Below are positions 50,950 to 61,484 of a DNA stretch of 64,000 bases, piece by piece. The notes under the pieces were generated by a model that was given only the letters and a program-made list of their open reading frames with translations, had not been told where the DNA came from and searched no databases. A program made the position numbers and the translations under genes. This DNA is from Mucor racemosus (lineage: Eukaryota; Mucoromycota; Mucoromycetes; Mucorales; Mucoraceae). The stretch is taken from NCBI GenBank assembly GCA_027405735.1, contig JAPEHQ010000007.1, forward strand, positions 2,709,083-2,773,082, given 5' to 3'. Position 1 is the stretch's first letter. Each line of letters begins with the position of its first letter.

Positions 50950-51163
50950 TTGCTCATTTTAGCCAATGTAAAAGCATTATTACAGCGCCTGAACTATAAA
51001 CTAAGCAAAATAGGCAATACCTTTCACTATAATAGAAACATAAAATTTTCTACTAGAAAAACCGTCTGTCATATCATACATTCATTAAAAATTGTAAACG
51101 CGAGCCCGCAGAGCAATGCCGTAATTGAGCATAGCAAGATTGAACAGCTAAGTCTCTTATACT
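50950..51163 (+). pseudogene. Open coding remnant shared by the dispersed repeats
   Basis: Reads ANVKALLQRLNYKLSKIG, then NTFHYNRNIKFSTRKTVCHI, then IEHSKIEQLSL. The same protein can be traced in copies A and B but with stops and shifts. The frame then runs by chance into the MITE. The origin of the protein is not recognised, and it may be one exon of a captured gene. Confidence 0.4.
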
Positions 51164-51581
51164 TAGTGATATTAAACGAGCCGAGCCTTTTTTATGCAGC
51201 CGAGCTTTTCTCAAGGCTCGTTAAAGTTAGACGAGCTTACAAAAAAGCTCGTTTACCCCAAACGAGCTTTTTTATGCAGCGACTAAAACTCATCATCTCA
51301 ATGCGAGCTTTATTTTACCTTTCCAGTGACAAATATCTAAAGTAAAGCAAACTTATGAATGTCAATTGACAATTATCTAAAGTAATAATGTCATAGCATT
51401 TACTAATTATTATTTAAATTTGAACTTTTTGAAAAGAAGTCAAAAGCTCGTCTTTCTCAAACGAGCTTTTTAAAAAAAAGTCAAAAACTCGTCTTTGTCA
51501 AACGAGCTTTTATTAAAGCTCGGCTCGTTGTGGCGAGCTTTGGTCAAGCTCGTCCTAGGCTCGGCTCGTCTTTTATACTTA
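51164..51581. mobile_element. hAT-like MITE, 8-bp target duplication
   Basis: 418 bp flanked by CTTATACT on both sides (51156-51163 and 51582-51589). Ends are TAGTGATATTAAACGAGCC and, inverted, TAAGTATAAAAGACGAGCC; both lead into CGAGCCGAGCC. Inside are many AAACGAGCTTTT / AAAAGCTCGT units in both orientations. No transposase is present. TSD length and the TAGNG-like start point to hAT. Confidence 0.8.
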
Positions 51582-51972
51582 CTTATACTATGGTATATAT
51601 CTAAGTTTTAAATAAAAATGCATTTTTTTTAACTTTTCTTATATTTAACCACGTGCGGTCTGAAAATTCAGTTTTTGTAGCGGACATTTTCGGGGCTCAT
51701 TTTATCCTTACTACCACTCATGATTTAGATCAAAAAACAGAAAAATCAAATTTTGATACCAAAATCAACGTTTAAATATACTGCATTGTGAGAGAAAATT
51801 GTAGCTGTAGCTAATACGCATTTTATAAAAGCTTAATATTAAATATTAAGTAATGAAACTTTGTACTTTTGCCCCAAAAACAGAATTTTGGTTAAAGGAT
51901 TTTCATGCAATATTTTGCAGTAAAAACGTTTATTATTTTTTATTGAGCAAATAGAGCGCTAAATGTTGTATA

Positions 51973-52468
51973 CAGTCGTGATTCGATTTAGTGGACTCAT
52001 AAATAACGGATTTTCGATTTAATGGACAGTTTGAAATCTCCCGTTTTTTTTTTAATAATTTTACTGCCTAAATCCACTGAATCGATTCAGTGGATAGTGG
52101 ACAATTTCGTTTCTACCAGTCCACTATATTAGTAAAATATAAATACTATTGGATAAAACTGTATTTAGCCGGCAATAGCTTGATCTGGTAGCCATGAAAT
52201 TAGAAGAAATATGGAGAGTAACTAAATCACGTGCCTAATTTACCTCAGTCTTTTATTAAATTTCTTGTTATCCACTGTTCAATTCAGTTGCTCGAATATG
52301 AAAAGCTTTTATTAAAAATATTGTTTAATACTATAAACTAGTAACGCCTTTTTATTCTCATTTTTTGATCCAGTATTACGGAAAATGATTTATTTGATTT
52401 AGTGGAAAATTCGATTTAGTGGACACTTTTCTCCCTCCCAACGATTCCACTAAATCGAATCACGACTG
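51973..52468. mobile_element. Tc1/pogo-like MITE, TA target duplication
   Basis: 496 bp with perfect ends CAGTCGTGATTCGATTTAGT (and inverted copy), flanked by TA. The phrase GATTTAGTGGA and its complement recur inside. Copies A and B read TCTGCATATGTGTATATT at the matching site, so the TA was duplicated exactly. No coding capacity is present; it would depend on a transposase elsewhere. Confidence 0.88.
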
Positions 52469-52809
52469 TATGTGTATATTTTCTGTTTTTATAATTGGTA
52501 TTATAATTAACTCTAAATTTGCAAAATCAGAAGAAAAAAAAATAAAAAATGTCAAAATTGGTGATCTGGACAAGAATAATTTTTAAAATTAATATTCCGC
52601 TTATAAGCTTTGTGAATCTTAAAAATAAGAGATTTTATAATACTTGAAAACTTTTTCAAGAATTTATAATGCTGTACCCAATTAATTCAAGCTTATTGCT
52701 GTGAATATTTATATACGTTAATATTGTGTAGTAGTTTATTCGATGATAATATAGTCTTACTTTATAATTATTGCGTTAGAGATAACGTACATTGAGCTTT
52801 AATCTTACG

Positions 52810-52915
52810 TTCCGATATCATAAACATAAATATGGCCATCACTGAAACCTATTGCCGTCTTTTTATCCTCTTTGTCACAAGCCAATTTATTCAGTGCTTT
52901 ACTAGAACCAACTTA
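52810..52915 (-). pseudogene. WD40 exon remnant resembling dynein intermediate chain (copy C)
   Basis: The minus strand reads SSKALNKLACDKEDKK then TAIGFSDGHIYVYDIGT. The donor has decayed compared with copy B. It carries the same captured exon as the other copies. Confidence 0.55.
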
Positions 52916-52930
52916 ACCACTTACAAATGG

Positions 52931-53738
52931 TTCCTTGGTATTTTCATTCTAATCCCATAAATTAAATTTACTGATTCTATCTACAGTAGTATCAAACGTA
53001 TCATTAGCCCGGCTTATGATAATTGTCAATCTAAAATCAGAAACATCCCATTGCCATTATTATAAGCTATGAAAAGTTTGATTTTTAATAACACAGTAAT
53101 TAAATAAAAGACAAAATGATACTAATCGCATATGGCGAGACTTTGCCAACCACCACCATGTATCCACTATACAGTTTTAACGTATTAACCTTAAAGTGCC
53201 TGTGAACTTCCTATATATCTTGGTTTCAACCACAGAATGCAGTTTAAATCATTAAATCTAAGCACGTACCAATAATAAATTGATATATCTACTTTACACT
53301 GGGAGATCAAGGAATTGACGGCTAGTTTAATTTGATCCAACAGCTATAATAGGGCTTGCATCTACCCCTAAAAACTGAATTTCTGCCTGAAACTACAGCC
53401 GTATTATTTCTTGAATATCATGTAAGCTACTTACGCGTTGTAATTGATACTTAATGCGCTCTCGCTTTGTCAAATGTTAATTTACATCTTTCATTGTGTT
53501 TACCAATCCCATAAAACATATAATACTCAATAGACATTAGCTGACGCTCCCTGACGTTTTATATACTACATACTTTGTTTTAATTACATATATAATAGTA
53601 CATAATACATAGAATTGGTCGGCTTTTCTGGGTTGTGATACTGCGGTCTTACTTTCTCATTGACGCCAACATATTCTGTACTAGCCATTGCGTTGCTTTT
53701 CCATTTCAAATTAACAACAACCAACCCAATTCTTTTCA
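52931..53738. other. Intergenic, no gene seen
   Basis: About 0.8 kb of AT-rich DNA between repeat copy C and the ORF remnant at 53739. No terminal repeats or coding signals were recognised. Confidence 0.45.
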
Positions 53739-53978
53739 TTACAAAGCCGATTGAAGTGTTTCATCAAAGCTAGCAATAACTACAATTGGATAAATATTAT
53801 TTGATACATGCATTATATTTGGCCCTAGAGTCTTGGATAATGTTTGTAACTGTCTTGTAAATAGTTCTATTATTGATATTTGCAATGCTACGATAATGCT
53901 ATGATGAGCTTTTTCCTCAATATGATGAGCATTTTTTTTACAAGAGAAGCCAAATTGGTTAACTTTAACAATAACCAA
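53739..53978 (-). pseudogene. C-terminal fragment of an unknown, probably repeat-borne, gene
   Basis: The minus frame reads AEPNLVIVKVNQFGFSCKKN, then AHHIEEKAHHSIIVALQISI, and ends ASFDETLQSAL. It continues upstream into the left inverted arm, where a frameshift separates it from a segment reading MEHTASSYISKWNN. Not recognised. It may be the 3' end of a transposon or multi-copy host gene. Confidence 0.4.
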
Positions 53979-56158
53979 ATTAGGCTCTGCTACTGATTTA
54001 GATTTGTTGGTACGTTATTCCATTTGCTAATATATGATGATGCTGTATGTTCCATTCTTGAATTTTTGGCTCTTTTATCTTTAATTATTGGCATGGTCAA
54101 TCGTTTTATTATCAATAAAATATTTGTCTTACTTGGCCCTGCTGCTCTTCAAAGATATTTAAAAAATTGCCCTTGTTATCGCTTTTATGTTGCCTGGTAA
54201 TGAACATTTTACATAGAATTACAAAAATGGCAGCGATGCTCATCTTTTCCAACGACAGCAGCATCTAATTAAAAATGCAACAAAACCGAGAAATTGTAGA
54301 TTAAAATCGATTATCTGCGACTTGTTTGGTTTGATTCATGCATACTGTACTATATCTAACATATGAGATACTGTCTGTATCATCTTAATACGTTGGAGCG
54401 TTTTGGAATATACATCCTACATTCTCCTGTTGTAGAGATCTCATAAAAAAAACAAACTGGTTTGTATTTCAAAGAATACATTTATTCAACCAATTTCAAA
54501 AAACCAGTGTCATATCGGCAGCTAAATTCAAATCACAAATCATACAGTATCTCATTATTATAAAACTGTAGATATAAAACAACGCCAGTCATCACCCAAA
54601 AGCACGCTTCGCATATTGGATCCTTTAATCCACAGGCTTAATATGCCCATTAGGGGTTTTTTTTCACTAAAAACCCTCAATTATTCAAGTACATTCCAGT
54701 AAAAAAAGCAAAATAACATTACGAGTCAAATAAATTGAGATCATGTAACAGATATTGCTTTGAATTTAGTGCAAATTGCTTTCTAAATATGTATTCATTG
54801 TTACTTAACTCTTAAATCCATAAATATAAGCATTGGTTTATTTGTAGACATATAATAAGGTACATTATTATGGGAGAAACAAACAGATTTTTATTGGAGC
54901 AATGAATACATTTTCATTAAAAAAAACATTGAGAAACGGGATAATAGCATGATTTGTTTTGATACCATATTCTAAAGTAACGCGACGTATGTAGTATATA
55001 TAGTGAATTAGAGCCAAAACCAATTGGGAATTTATAATATAATACAAGCGATAATATAGTACAAGAATAAAATATATAGTATTTATCAATGTTATATACT
55101 GCTTTTTATGCGGTATTTTATCTCTTGCATACATAAAGATACAAAAATGAGGCTTGTTTTTGCGTTCCTGCCAAAAAAACAAGTCTTGGTGCCCAAAAAA
55201 ACTATAAATAAAGGTCCATTTTGCCCTGGAACTAGTTTCTTTTCTTTTCTTTTTTCTTTTCCTCAATTCGCGTTTTCTGATGGAAACTCTAGGCTTTCAA
55301 CTTGAATGTTAGAACCGATGAAAACTTTGGGCTGCCTGATCAAATGTGGTATGGCATTGTGTTCACATCTTGTTCCAGTTCACTGTTTGAGGGGATCATT
55401 CTTGCAAAGTCAGATTGCATAGCTGAGAAATTTCACATTGAGAGCTTTGGTCCTGTCTAATCTGTATATGGTTACGATTTGGTATCAAGTTAGTGGGTTT
55501 TGAAGTTGTGTAATTATCATGCTTGGTTTATGAGGAATCAAGTAGGAACTCGCGTAACCCCCTTGGTAGTGTAGGGTTTGTAGAGAATACCCTTCACCAT
55601 GACCTTGGTTTCATGCTTTTGCTTTGCAAAAGCTCCCTTATACAAATAAAAATGAAAAATATTATAAAAATCAATAAAATGGTGCAAGATCTGAATGAAA
55701 GCATTGTTTAATCAATGTAGATGAATATCATTCAAATGACGACTATGAAATTATTTCATATGTTAGATATAGTACAGTATGCATGAATCAAACCAAACAA
55801 GTCGCAGATAATCGATTTTAATCTACAATTTCTCGGTTTTGTTGCATTTTTAATTAGATGCTGCTGTCGTTGGAAAAGATGAGCATCGCTGCCATTTTTG
55901 TAATTCTATGTAAAATGTTCATTACCAGGCAACATAAAAGCGATAACAAGGGCAATTTTTTAAATATCTTGAAGAGCAGCAGGGCCAAGTAAGACAAATA
56001 TTTTATTGATAATAAAACGATTGACCATGCCAATAATTAAAGATAAAAGAGCCAAAAATTCAAGAATGGAACATACAGCATCATCATATATTAGCAAATG
56101 GAATAACGTACCAACAAATCTAAATCAGTAGCAGAGCCTAATTTGGTTATTGTTAAAG
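53963..56158. mobile_element. Long inverted-repeat structure (404-bp arms, 1.4-kb core)
   Basis: Arms 53963-54367 and 55755-56158 are nearly identical in inverted orientation (outer end CTTTAACAATAACC, inner end near CATATGA). The core (54368-55754) is AT-rich with no recognised gene. No clear target duplication is seen: the left flank reads GGTTAA and the right ATTATA. It may be a foldback element or an inverted duplication of a gene fragment, since the minus-strand ORF at 53739-53978 continues into the left arm. Confidence 0.7.
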
Positions 56159-56760
56159 ATTATACCCTTCTCCCAAATTCTGATCTGAAAAAAATTTGAC
56201 AAAAATCTTGGTTTCTCTACGAAAAATCAGCTAGAAAATTGTACAATAGCTTGATCGATAATATGTTTTTTCCGCATCCTCTCAATTAGTTATATTTTAA
56301 ATATTTTTATAAAAGTGATGCGTATACTCAAAAAACCTCCAAAATTTCAATTGCATTTTACGCAAAATTTAATGTGAAATATTTATTTGAATTTTATTTA
56401 GATGGATGCAGAATTTAAAAATGTACAAAAGCTATTTAGTATACTAGGTCGACTTACTTTGCAGTTCATGATCATTAAACAATTTTGTTTTTTTCATCAT
56501 TTTTCGTTCATTTTTAAATAAATTTTGGAACCCAGTTATCATAAGCTGTAAGCTGTGATACCGACTATTATTTTGATTATCTCGATGAAAATCAATATTT
56601 TTGGCTGAAACAAAAACGACAGTATAGCTTGCAGCTGGATCTATCTTGTGCATATAAGAAAGTACATTTCAGTTTAGACACGAATTTTCTACAATCGATT
56701 TTAGGTCAATTTTGAGCAATGTTTGGTCAGTGCACTTATTCCTGGCATTAACTCTTGTAT
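56159..56760 (+). repeat. Dispersed repeat D, copy 2
   Basis: Colinear with 7725-8460. It begins exactly where the right inverted arm ends, so the arm has truncated this repeat or was joined to it during the rearrangement. Confidence 0.7.
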
Positions 56761-58111
56761 TTTCTGGTGGGTATCGATGGCCCATAAAGGAAAAGTACAT
56801 ATTCTTTGAAGATTTTATGTAATTTGACTCAATATTGGATGAAAACATTCGATAACAATTTAATAACCATCTGAAACAGTCTACTTTCTACAACTGTAAA
56901 AAATCGACAACAAAAAATATATCTCGGTAAATTTCGATCCTATTAGCTTTTAACTTTACATGAGAATAGGTACACATCTCTGAAACGCTGATCTTAAAGG
57001 AAACTTTCATAGATCGCTGTGTGTCGAATAGATCGTCGCCAAAATGCACCTATAGTTTCTCGGTTGGTGCACACTTTTACTGAAAATAATTAAAAATACG
57101 ATCTTTATGAATACTGATCCAAGTAAGTTGTCACTTTACATGAACATAGTTATGAATATATACACAAGTATTCAGATATCGGCTTCCATGGATCATTGTA
57201 TTTGGTAAGTTTGAGCAACAAGTTGATTATCTGCTATATATAATATTTCTTTGGAAATTTTTATAAATTCAAATAATGGTTCGAAATTGGATTTGAAGTT
57301 ACACTTAATGCGCGGTAGATGTATGAATAGCATAGCTTGATTTCATTAGCAAACAGCTGTTTTTGAGGAGTAGAGCACAGGTTTCTAAATGAAACCCTCT
57401 TCCCTGCTTAAAAAAAAAATAAAACAACTGGAAAAATGCTCGGTATAATAGATCAGATGGTTGTCAATTGGATATACAGTATAATATGGATGTTATAAGA
57501 TCAACTTTGATTCTATGATTTCAAAAAGGTCGGTGTTACTGATTGTAATTGCTATTACTAGTATATGATTAATACTTACGATTGGTTAGATTGAATTATT
57601 ATATATAACAGTAGTAACAATAAATAATATATAATAAGGCGTATTAAGATGTATTTATTGGAGGTTAAGGTTATAAATATAAATGGAAGAAAGAAACAGA
57701 TAATTTCATGATGTTCATTAATCTGCACTGATTATTGGTATTTTATGAATTAGGAATATTATGCAATATTTGATCTTGAGATGAAAGGAATGCAATGAAT
57801 CAAATCATTACACTCGGAATCAATGAACAATATTTAGCAAACAGTTAGTAGACTTTTGAATATTATATGTTACAAATTATTTTTAAATCATGTATATAGT
57901 TTTTTATTTGTACATTCGTATGCATTTCTCTGTAAATCGTTATCAAAACTATAGGTGTACTTTCCTTTTTCTATGACCTGAATCAAAGCTGAGTATAAAC
58001 ACAGCAGACTTCTCGAAACATCGCGTACAGCAGCTCACGCGTTCATTAAAAAAAAAAGAGGTTAAATGAGACTTAAAAGTTATGTGGAACAAATAAATTT
58101 GCAACTTGATC
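56761..58111. other. AT-rich intergenic upstream of RAD5-like gene
   Basis: About 1.35 kb without a gene. No transposon ends were seen. The last ~100 bases before 58112 include an A-run and should hold the promoter of the helicase gene. Confidence 0.45.
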
Positions 58112-61100
58112 ATGTCCAAACGTCCTAGAGACCAGGCTTCTATTGCCTCCCTAAAGCAATTTTAGGTGATATACCTACAATAACTATAGAAAACCTTTTG
58201 CATCGGTCCAACAATAATGTAGAGTTTGCTGTAAATATGTATTTCACCGAGCCGCAACAGCCATTATCAGCAACAACAAAGCCCGCAGTAGTAATGAAAA
58301 CAGCAACCTCTTCAACAATTGATAGCTCCAAGTTAAGATACTATATTGGAGACCTCGTTATTACTGGTAAGGATACTTTTTTCAATATAAAAGCATCTTC
58401 ATCATGCCTAATATTATATATATCTATATAGGTTGGTCGCTGGTCAAGGGAAAAAGTCCAGTAGACGAAGGGGATACAATTACAATAGTAAGAGATAAAG
58501 TAGTAGGATCAGGATCGAACTCCAACAGAATGTCCGATTTGCAAGAAATGGAAGAGAAGTTGGACGATTGCCTAGAGATGTAGCTAGCTATATTTCAATT
58601 TTGCTGGATCAAATATATGCCAATTCGAGGGGAATATTGTATGGTGCCCGTCTACTTTAAAGATTGGAGAGGATATGATCTTGATGATCAAATGTTACAT
58701 TACACTTGCCGGTATGCATAGTGCCTCATTTATTTCAGAAGATATACAGCAAGCGAAAAGAAAAGACAAATCAACGCAACATGAGATTCCAGTGCAACGA
58801 AAAATGGCATTGTTACAAATGTTTAGGAATTTGGGAATGAAGCCTGTAAGATCAGCAATTCAAAAGATGGGTGTGGCAGATGGATCTGGGAATATGATAA
58901 TTGGGATACCCTATTACAATCTGTAGCAGCTGCTGATGTTAATGAAGGTGATAAAGAATATTCTTCGCAACAACAAGAGGTTGAAGGCGATGATGGGGAA
59001 GAGAAGAAAGTAATTACTGATGATCAGTTGGATACTATTTATGAAAAAGCTCAAATGTTTGACTCTCAAATCAAACCTTTAGATACACCAATTACATGGC
59101 ACTCGAATTAAAAGAATATCAAAATATGCATGTACTTTCTGCATTTGATAAAAGTGAAGCTAATTGATTACTATAGGCACTTGCGTGGATGTGTAATAAG
59201 GAATCATACGAGCTTGATGATGGGGATTTAGATATGCGTGCCATGCACCCATTATGGAAGAATACACTCTTCCCGGAGACTTTGCTGATGAACATAGATT
59301 CTTTTATTTCAGTCCATACAGTGGTAGGTTTTTTTTGTATAAGTACATGTCGATTATTATTAACTTTTTAATAAATAGGTGAGCTAAGTTTAGAGTTTCC
59401 CGAGTCTAATAAGCAAGAAAGAGGTGGTATTTGGCTGATGTTAGTTTATTAAGTAGTACCCGCACCGTTTGAATCCTAATTTTACTTTTACGATGTAGAA
59501 TGGGCCTTGGTAAAACTATTGAAATGCTTAGTTTGATCCATTCAAACAGATATAAACCCGATAAATCACAGATTACCTTTATTCGGCAAAAAATCACAAA
59601 CATCACCTACAACATTATTATTTGTCCTGTATCGCTTTAGCTCAATGGAGGGATGAAATTATACGAGGATCAATCCAAACACGATCACAGTTGAAATATT
59701 TTATGGAGATGTACGTATAATACATCCACTTCAAGGCTTTGTAATTGGGACGGCAGTGCACCTGATGTATTGATTACAACATATGGTACAGTTGTGTCGG
59801 AATGGAACAAATTACAGGAAAAGAATCGTATGATGCAGTGCTATTTGGTGTAGAATACTATCGAGTTGTTCTTGATGAAGCTCATCAAATAAGAATAAGC
59901 TACCAGAACATCACCGGCATGTCGTGATATCAAAGCTAAACGACGATGGCACTCACAGTACACCTATTCAAAACAAGCTAGATGATTTATTCGCTCTTGT
60001 CCGTTATTTACATTATGAACCATGGTCCAACAGTACATTTGGAAGACATTTATTACTATCCCATTCGAAAAACAAGACCCTCGTGCGCTATCAGCTGTAC
60101 AACAGTACTGGAACCTATCGTTCTACGTCGTACTAAAGCAATGCGTGACCAAAAAGGTCAGCCTATGGTCCCTTTACCTCCCAAAACAATCAATATCGAG
60201 TATCTGTCATTTTCTACGCACGAACAAGATATTTATGATGCCATCTATAACGATTCGCAAATCAAGTTCTCTTATTTGCGAAGCCGGTCGAGTGGGTAAT
60301 AATTATGCTTCTATTTTCAATTGTTGACAAGGTTACGACAAACCTGCTGTCATCCATATCTTGCACTTCAAAGCAAAGAAGCGGTGCAGGAGGGTATCAG
60401 AGCATCACAAGAAGGTGGTAAATATCTTTGGAAAAGTTATCGAAAGTAAAAGTAGCAGTGATAGTTTAAGCCAGATGTCAGATCAAGGAGGAAATAGCAA
60501 ATACGGATTAAATTTTTTACAAAATATGTTGGCTATGGAACGAAAATCAAGTTCACATCAAATGATGATTCACCTATAGTCGATACACCGGGTGAAGATA
60601 CAACAATGTCAGATGAATGTCAGATTTGCTTTGAAACTGTGGATTCCATGATTGGTTTACCCTGTATGCATTTTGCTTGTACCTTGTGTAATGGACTATT
60701 TTCAGGTAAGTTGTCTCATGGACATTGCAAATGCAAATTGTTTAAAAATATTCTATAATAGAAAAAAGAAGATGAAGGGCTACCAGGTGAATGTCCTGTA
60801 TGCAGACATGGTCCTATCCTTCAAAGTCAGTTATTAGAATTTGCCCAACAAAAGACACCTACTCTAGAAGACCAACAACAAGAACAACAACAAGATGCTC
60901 TTGTGTCTAAGAGCACCGTTAATATGAAATACAAAAAGCAGTAGGTGGATTTAAATCTTCCACCAAGATGGGCGCTTTAATTCGACATTTACGACAAAAT
61001 AAGAAGGATATTTGAAAACTGTTGTATTCTCACAATTTACCATTTTTTTGGATCTGATAGGAGAATCATTGAATCGAGAAATTATAAACTTTACACGATT

Positions 61101-61484
61101 AGATGGATCTATGCCGCAAGCTAAAAGAGAAAAAGTTCTTTCAGATTTCTCAAAAGAAGATGGTGGAGTTGGTGTTTTACTCATTAGTTTGAGGGCTGGT
61201 GGTGTAGGATTGAATCTTACATGCGCTATCGAGTCATTATGATGGATCCTTGGTGGAATTTCGCAATTGAAGCACAAGCCATTGATCGTGTTCATCGTCT
61301 TGGACAATCAAAAGAAGTTGTAGTAACAAGATTTGTTATGCAAGATAGTGTGGAAGAAAGGATTTTGGAGATTCAAAATCGAAAACATGTCTTGGTTAAT
61401 GAATTATACATGTCAAGAGATCAAAGTAGGAACAGAAAACTTGATGATCTGCAAATATTGTTTAGAAAAAGTGGTAAATTGTAA
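58112..61484 (+). CDS. RAD5: Rad5/HLTF-type SNF2 helicase and RING ubiquitin ligase, frame broken by indels
   Basis: Homologue of the post-replication repair protein that polyubiquitinates PCNA and reverses stalled forks. Ordered family features are all present but lie in shifting frames. The start is MSKRPRDQASIASL, then a UBA-like LGDIPTITIENLL (58160-58260), a HIRAN-like region (GREVGRLPRDVASYI, about 58340-58740), helicase motif I MGLGKTIEMLSL (about 59500) and DEAHQ (59869-59889). Next come GTPIQNKLDDLF, a RING finger (CQICFETVDSMIGLPCMHFA then CPVCRHG, about 60610-60820), then VVFSQFTIFLDL, SLRAGGVGLNL and DRVHRLGQSKEVV. At least eight one- or two-base shifts separate these blocks, besides a few likely introns. 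Because protein similarity is retained in each frame, sequence error or very recent decay is likelier than an old pseudogene. Confidence 0.9.

Larger units (their letters stand above)
49737..52930 (+). repeat. Dispersed repeat, copy C (interrupted)
   Basis: Longest copy. It is colinear with B from its left part (TGCATTTTTTACTGGAATGG) through the WD40 remnant, and matches A at its far left (GCTTACTGACCTTAGTAGGC). Two insertions interrupt it, at 51164-51581 and 51973-52468, and both junctions are intact in copies A and B. It carries on the plus strand the best-preserved open segment of the repeat (50950-51163). Confidence 0.85.

Noticed and set aside
50950..51345. 131-codon plus-strand ORF in repeat copy C
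   Set aside because: Only the first ~70 codons belong to the repeat; the rest runs into the hAT-like MITE by chance.
54868..55266. Minus-strand 132-codon ORF in the core of the inverted-repeat structure
   Set aside because: Low-complexity Lys/Tyr/Ile composition, no domain, and a plus-strand ORF overlaps it. No support for coding.
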